DNA from: Ephydatia muelleri
Lineage: Eukaryota > Porifera > Demospongiae > Spongillida > Spongillidae
Length of the DNA: 64,000 nucleotides
Reading direction: 5' to 3'
Assembly: GCA_013339895.1 (NCBI GenBank)
Contig: JABACO010000008.1
Coordinates: forward strand, 7,829,528 to 7,893,527
A program made the position numbers and the translations under genes. The notes under the pieces are model-generated. The model was not told the DNA's origin. It made no database searches and saw only the letters and a program-made list of their open reading frames with translations. Positions 49,960-61,290 of this stretch are shown one piece after another. The first letter of the stretch is position 1, and each line of letters starts with the position of its first letter.

Positions 49960-52039
49960 CAATGTTCATTTGATGTAGGTGTGCTTCCCGAGTTTCAGAC
50001 CGATGGGCCTCAATCCCTCCTTCATGCCAGTATGCAGAATTATGCTTAGTGTAAGACCTCCTTTCTCTGGCATACTCACGCAGCTCTTCCAGCCTGTACT
50101 CTGTCTTCTGCTGGGGCATCCCACTGGTTGCTGGAGAAGTAATTTCTCTTGGCGTCATCATTATGCTTCTCCACACCTGAAAGAATATTTGACGTTTGCA
50201 TACTATTACTGTACAATTTACCTTGACAAGAAAACTGCTTCATACTTCCATGCTGTTTGGAACATGATACACCATGGCATGAATGTATGGAGTTACATGC
50301 TTGAGTTGGTGACCATCCTCTTTGATGCTCAAGAATAGTTCAACCCATCTCTTAATTGCTCTATATAATATATATATACACAGTATGACAGTGCTCATTG
50401 TTTGGTGTACCTGACAACACACCTTCTGATGAATGTCATCTGCAGCATTTAATGGTGGTGACTCACTGGATATCATAGTGTACAACTCTTCAAAATCCTG
50501 TTTTAACATTCAATATAGAAACCTGCTCAATATTGATTTAATTCTATCCACCCCCACCCCCACCTTCCCCCTTGCATATACCGTCCACAGTTTAACAATA
50601 GTTGCCAGCAATGTACTTGGCAGAGGGATAGCTTTCATTTTTGGCGGAAGTAGCTAGTGTAAGTAGAAGATGACGGGATGCAATGTTTGTACATAGTGTG
50701 CATGTGTAACTTTAAAACTTTCTTCACACTATCACCCGTTAAGGATGTCCACTCAAAATTGTCACTACTCACATGGCCAGAAATTGAGGACATGAGTGAA
50801 TGTGTAAGGTTGTGATAGAGATTTGAGAATTCTGATTTCACCAATAATTTTGCCACCTTTTTTTATGATTTATCATGTTTCACAACAAGAAATTATTAAT
50901 TCAAATCAATTAACTATTTTTAAAAATTAAACTTGAACTCCTCGAAAACTTGGCACCGTCACCAGAAATCCTAACTGTAATTTTGCGGTTAGGCGCAAAC
51001 ACTGTTGAGTCATCTGATATCTGCGATGTTAAGAATCAAAATACACGTGCAAATAAAACGGGCTTACCATTCTTGATATTTGTTCGCATAAAATCTCTTC
51101 AAATGGTCGATAAGCTCCTTCAAACCCATCAATACGATGAAGTGTCATGGACCTATTAAGCTCGATTCGTGCTTTTTTTATACCATGACTCCTAGGTAAG
51201 TCTGAAAGAATCATACACAGTTCGTGGTAAAAGCTGTCGCTAACCCCAAACTTATCCAGGAGATACAAAACCCGCAGATTGGAGCAGCTGTCCGGGGTAT
51301 TGAGACCTTCTGCATCTGGGGACAGCGCTATGCTGATACTTTTGCCGGCACTTGTATGGACTTTCAGAGACTCTGCAATTAGCCCATATGACGGCCGAAA
51401 TTCCAATGCTTCACGTGCACTCTCTTCGACTTCACATATCTTCCTTCTAGCGTGCCTGCTGCTTACGTCATCAATTTTGCTTCCGTGCTGTGAATTCTGC
51501 GAGGTGAATAATTCATGCGCTCCAGCTAATTCCTCTCGCATATCTTGCATTTGAACTAAAAGCTCCTCTATAACTGAATCAGCTTCTGCTAGTAGAACGT
51601 TTGCTTCGTCCCGCTCCATCTGCAGTTGGTTTGCAGACATAACTTCCCCCCTTTGTATTACTATCTTCGTGGAGCCAAGTAGTAACTCCTCTCTCTTTCG
51701 ACCTCTTGCTTTTCGCAATTTAGAGCACGTAGCAAGTGATCGATTGTATAATTGTGCTTGCAAACGCAGCGCCTCAGGATCGAAAGCAATCGCATCTCCC
51801 TCGATTCGTTCGTTGACTAACGCTACAAAGTTCGTTTCCGTACTCCGAGCGTTCGCCCATTCCTCAAGTAAACGGTTAGGTATTAATACCGAAGAAACAC
51901 CATCCGATCCGTCAGACCCTTGAACTGTTACCACTAGCGTCTCCAGCGGAGGCAGCATATCTCTTAACAGCGAGTAGCTTCTCTTGCCTGAGTCATCGAG
52001 CTCGAGACCTAGTTCCGCACTGTGAGCTAATGATTCCAT
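49960..52039 (-). CDS. Unnamed transposon-like gene family, minus-strand gene with middle deleted
   Basis: The first exon, 52039-51068, is intact (324 codons, ATG at 52039), followed by a good donor ATG|GTAAGC. Further exons lie at 50497 to about 50422 and 50360 to about 50190, and decayed sequence at 50180-49960. Residues 150-230 form a probable coiled coil. ALEFRPSYGLIAESL, LRVLYLLDKFGVSDSFYHEL and DLPRSHGIKKARIELN are conserved-looking blocks; KRWVELFLSIKEDG, VTPYIHAMVYHVP and GVEKHNDDAKRNYFSSNQWD (20 residues) form the C-terminal part. I recognise this pairing from large uncharacterised proteins in sponge and cnidarian genomes, probably transposon-derived. The central part expected between exons is absent, replaced at 50640-50940 by other repeats. 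Biochemical role unknown. Confidence 0.5.
50770..50940 (+). repeat. Dispersed repeat, copy 2
   Basis: Counterpart of 48245-48420. Here it lies in the space where the middle of the minus-strand gene should be. Confidence 0.7.
51068..52039 (-). CDS. Intact 324-codon first exon of the unnamed family
   Basis: The longest non-repetitive open frame here. An upstream in-frame ATG at 52120 would add 27 residues, but they are hydrophobic and unlike the rest, so MESLAHSAEL at 52039 is preferred. Contains an acidic N-terminus, KLRKARGRKREELL basic patch (about residue 105-118), a Glu/Gln/Leu-rich coiled coil to about 205, then the YGLIAES and LLDKFGVSD blocks. Phase 0 exit at 51068. Confidence 0.6.
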
Positions 52040-52149
52040 CTTTACTATCAATTCACACGCTCGCACTCTCAAGAACAGAATGAACCAAAAACATGGCAAA
52101 TGCAGTTTGCGATAATACATAATTATATTATAATATAGATATAATTATA

Positions 52150-52401
52150 TGGGACAGTTTCCGCGAAAATTGCCCCACCGTTAAAATGTTATAAAAATGC
52201 ATCGCGTGTGAATCGCTATAACTTCCCAACGGATTACGCTATCGACTTCCTATTTTCAACACTTCATAGAGAAATGGTGTAGTATGAAGTATTGAAAATA
52301 AGAAGTCGATAGCATTATCCGTTGGGAAGGTATAGCGATTCAAACGCGATGCATTTTTATAACATTTTAACCGTGGGGCAATTTTCGCAGAAACTGTCCC
52401 A
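52150..52401. mobile_element. 252-bp foldback MITE, copy 2
   Basis: Same ends (TGGGACAGTTTCCGCG) and exactly the same length as 9370-9621, again flanked by TA. The loop is the reverse complement of copy 1, so the copies are in opposite orientation. It lies about 110 bp upstream of the minus-strand first exon, in promoter position. Confidence 0.92.
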
Positions 52402-52648
52402 TATAATAATATTATATATATATTATACATATATATAGTGTAATTTATTAATCGCTAGAAAATCTGTCTGCATGCATGGTCCGTTCAAGTGGTCAATACA
52501 CTATAATGTTTAAAAAGGCATTAGTCATTAATGAAGCTGACAAACACACCCAAGACACATTATTCTGTACTGAGGGACATGTAAATAACAGCTTCTGGTG
52601 TTAGGATACCATTGTAGAGTGCATAGGTCTTATGGTTGGGGGGAGGGG

Positions 52649-52926
52649 TGGAGAGGTCCTATACCTATCGATTTGTTGTGTTCGTTAATTTTTATGCCAT
52701 CTGTTACGGAGATACAGTTGAATAAACTACGTGCACGTTTTCCCGCTTGATTCGCGCCAATGTAATAATCCCCGCCTCCCCATACATTGAGCGGAGCGGA
52801 ATTTGCCCAAATCATTGGCGCGAAACGAGCGCGAAAATGTGCACGTAGTTTGTTCAACTGTATCTCCGTAACGGATTGCATAAAAATTAACGAACAGAAC
52901 AAATAGATAGATATAGGACCTCTCCA
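52649..52926. mobile_element. Foldback element with 114-bp arms
   Basis: Left arm 52649-52762 (TGGAGAGGTCCTATACCTAT ... CGCGCCAATG) pairs with right arm 52813-52926 with few mismatches. The 50-bp spacer is GC-richer. No coding content. Distinct in sequence from the 252-bp family. Confidence 0.9.
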
Positions 52927-53146
52927 CCTACAAACCGAATTTGAAGCGATTTGATTACTCCTACACGAAGATATGGTAGTTTTGAACCCCTAGGGGTATC
53001 GCACGTAGGAACATGAAAGGAGATAGGCCTATGAAAGGCTATATAATTATTTAGACTGACCGAAAATTCATAGCACGGGGAAATCAAGATCAATTTCTAT
53101 ATATGTTCTGGGCGCTGTGAGCTCACCAAACGTCCCAGGAACCAAC

Positions 53147-53225
53147 GCAATGTATATGCATGCATGCACAACCATTCATGCATGAGTTAGATATTCCTCC
53201 CCAAATAGTGTTGATCAGTCACAAC
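53147..53225 (+). mobile_element. Truncated piece of the piggyBac-type MITE
   Basis: ATGCATGCACAACCATTCATGCATGAGTTAGATATT and TGTTGATCAGTCACAAC match the copy at 30690-30770. Confidence 0.5.
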
Positions 53226-53261
53226 ATGCATGAATCAGACGAAATAGCAACGCTCTCGATG

Positions 53262-54300
53262 TGTACTCCCACTGCAACAAGCTACAATGTCAGTCTAGTC
53301 AATGTCACTGAACTGACCAAAAACGTGGTGGCCATCAACTGTACTGGGAGAAGTAGTCCAACAGCAACAACTGGAAGAACAGGTACACATATGACAATTT
53401 CTTTGAATGGGAAATGTTATTTAGAGCTCAAAATGTTGTGTTGATCTTTTTGGATAATGTAATTCATTAAAAATGGTAACATAATTTTTTCAGTTTCAAT
53501 CAAATCTTCTCCTGAACTGTGAATATGAGCAAGTAATGTTCGCAGTATATGCACTAAGAAGGATGAAGCTTTAGCTTAGGATTTGCTTATTTTCTAGTTC
53601 TTGCCTTTCTTTTGGTGTATTTCAAATCCTCACTGTGCATTTGTAAGACCCAAATGTCATTTTGTTGTTGTTGTTGTTGTTGTTGTTCATTGCAGTACAG
53701 TGTACCTTGGTAACTAAAATCTTAGATGACAATCAGTTTGTAAATCTATTATCATAAACCATTCTAAGATCACTAGCCATCATTGTGTGGTTCAAAGCAT
53801 TAATTAATCTGCATGTGTGAGATGGTTCCATCATACAAGTACTCTATATTTCATTCTAGTACTTCAAACCTCTGCTCCATCAACAGCACTACTAACAAAG
53901 TCAACACTGACTCCATCAGGTCAGTATTTTAATGAGTTGTGAGCATGCAGCTAGTACAGGTACATGTATCTTCATTATTAACAAATAGTTAGAGCCATTC
54001 AGTCCATTGTAGTGATGACTTGATCATGTCAATGCTGAAAGAGGAACTGTTCAGTGATGCTGTTTTGATTATTGGTGTGACAGAGCTGGTTGGTAGCATC
54101 CAGTCTGTCGCAGAACAACGGAGGCCACGAGGACAACCCAACCCTTCCCGTGATTCGCCACGGTCAGAAATCCAATCTCTTCACTTAATTGCCCAAAATA
54201 ACTTATCCCATCATACACATACACACACATACACAAATACACAAATACACAAATACACACACACACACACACACACACATGCAACATGCACACACACAAA
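53262..54300 (+). pseudogene. Partial copy of locus C (C'): damaged FN3 exon and linker exon
   Basis: The FN3 exon remnant (to donor at 53382) reads CTPTATSYNVS then NVTELTKNVVAINC and TATTGRTG, lacking the middle strands present in locus C. A linker exon 53860-53919 (phase 1-1) reads VLQTSAPSTALLTKSTLTPS with intact splice sites. The following 350 bp match 58720-59040. No transmembrane exon follows. It is a segmental duplicate of locus C with an internal deletion. Confidence 0.7.
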
Positions 54301-54460
54301 CCTGTCTTTTATCACTTGCAGTGACTTTGAGTTCCTATTTCTCACACTGTTTTCACACTATTGTGTACATAGCATGTAGACCATATTTGTCAGACACATG
54401 CACACACATACACTCACACACACACACATGCATGCTACACACACACATACACACATACGT
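54218..54460. repeat. CA-rich microsatellites around a short unique segment
   Basis: (ACACAAAT)n and (CA)n at 54218-54290 and CA-rich 54396-54455. Between them 54310-54375 is an inverted copy of 55822-55890. Confidence 0.85.
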
Positions 54461-54499
54461 ACAGTCTTTCCCTGTTAATCTGCATTCTATTCTGTTGAA

Positions 54500-55650
54500 C
54501 AGCTCATGGGTTCACTGATTCTATTCTCAGTATCTGTATCTCTCAGTGTGTTTTTACAGAGTCCAGCCATATGAGACTTTTTTTTTTCTATTTTTAGTCT
54601 TGGCAGTGTGGCATGATCAAATGAAATGACTACTTGATTAGTTACCATGGGCCCTGACCTACCACAATCTGCATTGATACAGGTAGCTAGGAACATTCAT
54701 AGTCATCTCCAAAGCCCATTCTTGTAGGAACATCATCCTTCCAACAATAAAGGGGTACAATAATCTCTTACCAGCGTAGTACATCCTTTTCTATCACGTG
54801 CAGCACAGTGTTGTATTTCAAACTAATTGTATGCAGAGAATAAAATGAATGTATAGGGTATTGCAATGGCTGGAGGTGAAGCACATTAAAGTGGATATGT
54901 AGTGTGTACTTATTGTGAGACATTTAATTCCCCTGCATACAACCATTGATACAATTTTGGTGCGACATGCAACATTGCACTGAAGGAAGACTTACATGTT
55001 GAAAGGCAGACATAACGTAACAAGTTAGTAGCAATATTCATTATCCAGCTCTGTAGAAACAACTCCACCAATGCAACCCAGGCATACCCTTCTAGGAAGG
55101 TCAATCAATGCATGTAGCACTTGTACATAGTGCTAGATGAGTGTACTGAGGGAAGAGTATTGCAACAAAGTAATTTGGTTGACAGTACTGTAACACTACA
55201 TAGATCTATATCCTAGTTGTTAGAAACAAGTGACAGAATTCACTGTAAGTGGAACAAAATCTGAGTGAGTGAGGCCTAAAGAACAACGATAATATTAGCT
55301 AGGTTTAAAGAAATACGAATGCATTGTTTCACACCTTCTCAGTGAAAGGTGTTGTGAGTCTCATGTTGCATGATATTTATAAAGAAACAGTCATAAGAGA
55401 TCTCCCACATGCACGGAGAGAAGTTTTCAACCACATACAACAATAGAGAGCAATACACTATGAGCACAAAACTCACTCCCAGTACAAAGATTGATAATAG
55501 AATCAGTAGCCCCTCAAACATGCATACGAGCAGTTCAATCGAATAGAATGCAAGTGCATGTGCAGAGAACAGGTTTAGCAGAATAGACCTTGCAATGTAC
55601 ATGTGTTTGTGCGTGTTTGTGGGCATCATTAGACAGGTTTGTGTTCAAGT
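54500..55650. other. No supported gene
   Basis: Intergenic sequence between C' and C. Frames at 54910-55104 and 55339-55629 show no motif. Confidence 0.35.
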
Positions 55651-55699
55651 GTATTGTATCAATTTCTGTAACAATGCAAGTGTACTGTTCATGAGTATG

Positions 55700-55702
<3 letters not shown>

Positions 55703-55776
<74 letters not shown>
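55703..55776. repeat. (TG)n microsatellite, about 37 units
   Basis: Pure TG run followed by ATGAATATGGTAAGCTATTTACC, a flank that recurs after the next TG run. Confidence 0.97.
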
Positions 55777-55777
<1 letters not shown>

Positions 55778-55943
55778 TGAATATGGTAAGCTATTTACCT
55801 GTAACAATGCAAGTGTTCACACAGGTGTGTATATGTACGCTTTGTGAAAACAGTGTAAGAAATAAGAACCCAAAGTCACTGCAAGTGGTACAAGCAAGTC
55901 TGTGTGTTTGCGTGCATGTGTGTATTTGTGTGGGTCAGTGCAG

Positions 55944-55954
55944 TGTGTGTGTGG

Positions 55955-56043
<89 letters not shown>
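55944..56043. repeat. (TG)n microsatellite, about 45 units
   Basis: Pure TG run. The right flank (AAATGGTGTACAAGCTATTTACATAACAGTGC) resembles the flank of the previous array, showing that array plus flank was duplicated. Confidence 0.97.
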
Positions 56044-56044
<1 letters not shown>

Positions 56045-56165
56045 CGAAATGGTGTACAAGCTATTTACATAACAGTGCAAGTGTGTACATTTATGTACAA
56101 TGCCAGTTTGAAGATATGGAAATTAACACATCTTAGATAAGGAAAATAAGGCAGGAAAACTGTTA

Positions 56166-56435
56166 GTGTTCTTTGCCAGGGGTCATGCTACACCACTAAT
56201 TGTATTCATCCTTACCTCTAATCAGATAGTCAAGGAATGCGGTGGAGTAGCACTTACCTTTGCAATTAACAAAGCAAAGTACCAATTGAATTTTAGCTGC
56301 TCTTCAAGCTCTGCTTTTGATCGTTTTGTAAAACTTTTATCGCATCCATATAGTATGAACGTGGAGAAGATTGATGCATTGCACTCGCTCAACTTGACCC
56401 TATGCACAGAAATAAAAATTCCATTCAGCATGTGA
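56166..56435 (+). other. Open frame of unknown nature (89 codons)
   Basis: Ordinary composition, starting with hydrophobic MFFARGHATPLIVFILTS, which could serve as a signal peptide for locus C, but there is no suitable phase-1 donor. No domain recognised. Confidence 0.2.
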
Positions 56436-56937
56436 ACATGTAGTACTCTGTATGTGTGTGTATACGCATTATGCCTAGGTAGATGTACATGTGTGCAATA
56501 CTGCTGGGTATGTATAACACTTAAGCGAAGTTTTTACAAGTAAGGCAGCATGTCTACCCAAGTGGGCATTTGAGTATCACGTTGAATTTTTATTTTAAGC
56601 TGTGGCTTCAATAAACATATTACCACCTCATGCATCACTTCAGTACTGCAGGCACATGTGTAATTGAGCACGACCTGGTCTGGCCATCATTACTCACTGC
56701 GTATCCAAGGGATCTGGGTTGCTCCATGGTCTATAGTCCAGTCACCAATGGGTCTGGTTGCGAGTATAGCACAAGTATCACTCATACTGTACATTAGTTC
56801 ATATTGAGCAGGTGCTTTTCATGTGGTACAATACCCATGCATGTTGACTACTATTTCTTGCTTAAAGTATGTTTGATTGCTATTTAAGCCATTTCCTCTA
56901 ATGCAACTATTTGCACATATGCATAAATACAATACAG

Positions 56938-57306
56938 CTGCCTATCAATCCTTTAAAATCACCTACCTCTGTCCTGGAGACATCGTCACCTACACATGTA
57001 CCTTCAACTCAAATTCTCCTACTACTATTTACACACTGTGGACTGGATCTGGTTTCCAGTGCCAAGCCACTGCTAATTCTCCAGCAAACACACTCACACT
57101 CTCACAACAAACAGGTGCTCCACTTAATACAGTACCAGGATCATGTGGTATCCTCTCTGCTGTGATGGCCAACATCAGTGGAACATGCTACACCTCTGTC
57201 CTCACCATACCTATTCCTCAATATTTCAATGGAACCACAGTCACATGCAGTGATGGCAATTTTGGTGTTCTTATTGGCAATGATGCATTGAACATACAAC
57301 TGGCAT
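56938..57306 (+). CDS. Locus C Ig-like exon
   Basis: 123 codons, phase 1-1. Two Cys-bounded sheets: LCPGDIVTYTC and GTVTC-like TTVTCSDG, with a central W (TLWTGSGF) and an extra GSCG/GTCY pair. N-glycosylation sequons include NIS, NGT. I associate this Ig variant with sponge receptor ectodomains. Confidence 0.85.
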
Positions 57307-58458
57307 GTAAGTTGCATTAAGTTGCTTGCGGGGGTTTATTAAAACCTGGGTTGAAAAAAGCCATTATAAAGTTATTAATTAATCAATGGTCTATTCATTT
57401 CCATTTGTTTAACATTCTCTCTTTTATAGTTCAGCTACTATATACAGGATTGAGTTGTTAAAGGATAGATAAAATGTCTCATGTACCATGACAACCTTTA
57501 ACCATATCCACATTATCCACCTCACACACACCTCTCACACACCTCACACACACCTCACACACATCTGACACACATCTCACACACACCTCACACACACGTC
57601 GCATATCAAAGCTATAGCCAGACCTTCTGCAATTGACAAACGCATAAGTACTGAACACCCATTCCTACATTTAGCTGTTAGTAACCCGAAGGATTTGCCA
57701 TTCAACGTTGCTTCTTAATCTCAATACTAACAGCTATGTGGTGTATTTTGTTGTATAGACAACTTATTCTGAAATTTTGAAACATTACTTGGTCACTTTG
57801 CATTCATGTGTAGCCTAGGAGCCTTTCCTGTGCTTACTTGTCTGGCAGTAAAAAATAAAAAAAAGTATTAAAACAACAAACTAGTCGATGTTAGTGAGAT
57901 CTGTTTCTTTTTATCTTTATTAGCTGCTCCAAGTGCTCCAACCATTACATCACAGATTAGCACCTATTCAGACCAACTATCAGTGACCTGGACATCTGTT
58001 CCCACTGCAACAAGCTACAATGTCAGTATCAATGACAGTGTCAACACACTGGTCCCCATCCCTTCCACTGGAGGACCACAGTACACATTCACTGGACTGA
58101 CCAATAACACAGTCTACACTGTCTCAGTGGTGGCCATCAACTGTGCTGGGAGCAGTAGTTCTGCAACAATAACTGGAAGAACAGGTACTCATAAGATAAA
58201 ATTCAATTTCTTTGAATGGGAAATGTTATTTAGAGCTCAAAATGTTGTGTTGATCTTGTAATTCAATAAAATGGTAACATAAGTTTTTTCAGTTTCAATC
58301 AAATCTTGTGAATATGAGCAGTAATGGTTAGCAGTATTTGCACCAAGAAAGATGGAACTTCAGCTTTGGGTGGGCACATTTGCACTTTTTCTAGTTCTTG
58401 CCTTTCCTTTGGTGTATCTTAAATCCTCACTGTGCATTTGTAAGACCCAAATGTCATT

Positions 58459-58493
<35 letters not shown>

Positions 58494-59565
58494 CATTGCA
58501 GTACCGTGTACCTTGGTAACTAAAATCTTAGATGACAATCAGTTTGTAAATCTATTATCATAAACCATTCTAAGATCACTAGCCATCATTGTGTGGTTCA
58601 AAGCATTAATTAATCTGCATGTGTGAGATGGTTCCATCATACAAGTACTCTATATTTCATTCTTGTACTGCCCAAAGCCTCTGCTCCATCAACAGCACTA
58701 CTAACAAATTTAATACCAGGTGAGTATTTTAATGAGTTGTGAGCATGCAGCTAATGCAAGTATCTTCATTATTAACAAATAGTTAGAGCTATTCAGTCCA
58801 TTATAGTGACGGCTTGATCATGTCAATGCTGAAAGAGGAACTGTTCAGTGATGCTGTTTTGATTATTGGTGTGACAGAGCTGGTTGGTAGTACCCAGTCT
58901 GTCCTAGAACAACGGAAGCCACGAGGACCAACCCAACCCTTCCTGTGATTTGCCACTGCCAGCAATCCAATCTCTTCACTTAATTGCCCAAAATAACTTA
59001 TCCCATCACACACACACACGCACACACATACACAAATACACACACACATACACGCATACACACATACTGTAAACACACACTAACATGCACTCACAAGTAT
59101 AAAACATTATTATTATTAATGCTACATCAATCCTAGCCAGGTTAATGCCACCATCTTACTGATTTGTTGTATGTCTGTGTGTAGATGTTATTGTTATGTC
59201 TGTACATGCACATGTGTTTATGCCGTTGGATATACTACAGTTTGTAATAATTATAAAATGAAAGAAACATGTATGAATAATAACAACCAATATTTATATC
59301 AAATCAAAAGAAAAAGAACAAAGAAAATAAATAAATAAATTAATTGAATAAAGTCACTCCTGCATGTATGGAAGTCCTGCTCCGTCTTCTATCTCCATCC
59401 TTCTCCTTCATTTCACCCGACTCCCACGAATGCACAAATTTGTAGCACGAAGGATAGCAAACATCAGCCTTGCCCGCACATAACCCATCACTTCACTGTT
59501 TGATTTATGCCAAGTTGCAGCAATTTTTTCTGATAGGAGGCGCATGAATTAGAACATACATTTTA

Positions 59566-59601
<36 letters not shown>

Positions 59602-60341
59602 TAAATAATTGTACATGAGTAGCAGTTTTGCAACGCATCCATAGAGCACTATTTTTTCTCTTAATCCAGCAATTGGTATTGGTGTTGTCACTGCTATTGC
59701 TGTACTGGTATCAATTCCTGTCATACTGGACATACTACCATGGAAAAGGACAACACAGCCTACTACAGTAACACAGCCTACTACAGATGGTCTGGGTGAG
59801 TGATAATGCTAGTGGCTGAAACCATGCACATGTAAATAGGATGGCATTGAAATCTGCTCAGCAAGGGGTCATTGTACAAAATAAATGTTGTTAATTATTG
59901 ATTAAAAATTAATACACCTACAGATCTGAATTGTTATCTTGACTAGCCATTCATTGAGTCCATGCTTACTGATGTAGGCTTCACAACTGTGGTGCAAAAT
60001 CATTCTCACACCATCCTATCATGATCTGCTGCTGTGCATACACTGTAGCCTTAACTTATTATTGAAGACTGATTATGAAAATGTTTTGTGTTACTTGGTT
60101 ATTCATATTATTGTGTTTAATAGACTATGCACACAACAATGCAACCATAAGATTGAGGCATGAAGTTTATTAGCATTAAAAAAAAGAAAAGATATTTAAA
60201 AATATTGTCTTGCTGAAATTGATTACTGGCCTTCATTAGATTTAGAAAAGAACTTGCTTAAATCAAAGTGACTCAAATGCAATAAAAATGTATCTATGTT
60301 TTTCAGAGTTCAGTTATTCTAGATCTTGTGTATATGTGTAA
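56938..60341 (+). CDS. Ig/FN3 single-pass receptor without kinase, locus C
   Basis: Exons 56938-57306 (Ig-like), 57924-58184 (FN3), 58678-58719 (linker, ASAPSTALLTNLIP), 59670-59795 (transmembrane) and possibly 60307-60341 (terminal, EFSYSRSCVYV then TAA). All internal exons are phase 1-1. The Ig part has LCPGDIVTYTCTF, SGTCYTSVLTIP and TVTCSDGNFGVLIGNDALN; the FN3 part has PTATSYNVSIN and LTNNTVYTVSVVAINCAGSS. The transmembrane exon reads GIGVVTAIAVLVSIPVIL then PWKRTTQPTT. Signal peptide exon not found. No kinase or other signalling domain follows before locus D, so it is a membrane-anchored decoy/adhesion receptor or donates its exons to D by splicing. Confidence 0.75.
57520..57605. repeat. 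CACACACCT-type repeat
   Basis: Imperfect (CTCACACACAC)n in the intron between Ig and FN3 exons. Confidence 0.85.
57924..58184 (+). CDS. Locus C fibronectin III exon
   Basis: 87 codons, phase 1-1, a complete FN3: PSAPTITSQ, LSVTWTSVPTATSYNVSIN, YTFTGLTNNTVYTVSVVAIN, GSSSSATITGRT. Conserved Trp (VTW) and Tyr (TVYTVSV) present. Splices from the Ig exon at S|APS. Confidence 0.92.
59670..59795 (+). CDS. Locus C transmembrane exon
   Basis: 42 codons, phase 1-1. Hydrophobic helix GIGVVTAIAVLVSIPVIL, then PWKRTTQPTTVTQPTTDGL. Flanking intron sequence is close to locus B, but the helix has diverged and the RKGxLRRKR anchor is replaced by a shorter WKR. Confidence 0.85.
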
Positions 60342-61197
60342 ATGCAATACAGTTTGTACAAATTGTTGCTAAGTGTTTGACAAATATTGCTAAAATGTGT
60401 ACTGTACTAATTAATGGATGACCATTCTTTGTTTTCCATCTAAACTGCACACACCTGTCTGTGCAAGCCTGCATCTGCTTGAGTGAATGTATGGTTGGTT
60501 ATACTTGATCTAATGTTAATAAAATTAGCTTGCAGCACCCTTGTTGTTGCAATTTATGTATTTGTGTTGTTTGAAACAAAAAGTAGATATAATAGTATTG
60601 GCTTTCAGTTGAGCGTGGCTTGTGACCGTCAATTGATGCATGCAATTGTCGAATATTATGCTACATTGTATAATTCTCCTGTCAGCCAAGTTGGTATGTA
60701 AAAAGGAAGCAGACCGTTGTGATCGTATAAGTACTAATTGTGCTGTGTATGTAATTGTCTCAGTAATATGTTAGATAATAGAAACTCGGTGTGGTATTGA
60801 GGATGACTTGCAAGCCTTCCGGCCCTGTATAGCTGTATGTAACCCATATGGTACTGTGCAACGCTTCAGGGCCATACTTGATTGATAATAAGAAACTTTC
60901 TATGGTATACTCACATGTTTTGCAATGCTCTATTGCATATGCGCCACTGTAATTTACTCCTCACAAAATGTATCTCATAAGACAATACATCCATTAGATG
61001 TCCAGTTTCGACCCGCTCATTGCAAGTATGTATATTGATGCCGGTTACCTGCGACCTATGACCTAACCCGTCTAAAACATAACTCACAAAGCGAGCCCAA
61101 GCTACTGCTCTTAACAAAGGAAATCATGTACACATGCATTCTTATTTATAACAGGCATAAAACATGAATGTAAATAGATACAACGAAAGAAGCTACG
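60342..61197. other. Region between loci C and D
   Basis: Mosaic of blocks also seen around locus B: 60437-60570 resembles 26290-26400, 60703-61130 resembles 23868-24400 (promoter side). TTATTTATAACAGG at 61143 is the TATA-like counterpart. No gene. Confidence 0.6.
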
Positions 61198-61290
61198 ATG
61201 GCAACTGGATACACTCGATGTCTTCAGACACTAACATTTTCTGCTTCATGATGGTACATATGTGGTGTTGCCACATCCCCTACACTGTAA
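61198..61290 (+). pseudogene. Locus D signal-peptide exon, damaged
   Basis: ATGGCAACTGGATACACTCG matches locus B exon 1 exactly at the start, but one base is missing around 61236-61243, so the frame stops at TGA, and the GTAAGT donor is replaced by CCCTACACTG. Confidence 0.75.

Noticed and set aside
52239-52430. 63-codon minus-strand frame
   Set aside because: Lies within the 252-bp foldback MITE.
54020-54379. 119-codon frame starting MSMLKEELFSDAVLII style
   Set aside because: Duplicated at 58818 but with shifted frame and early stop, ends in CA-repeat; more likely part of a duplicated intron or repeat than an exon.
55702-56136. Cys-Val dipeptide-repeat proteins
   Set aside because: Translations of (TG)n arrays.
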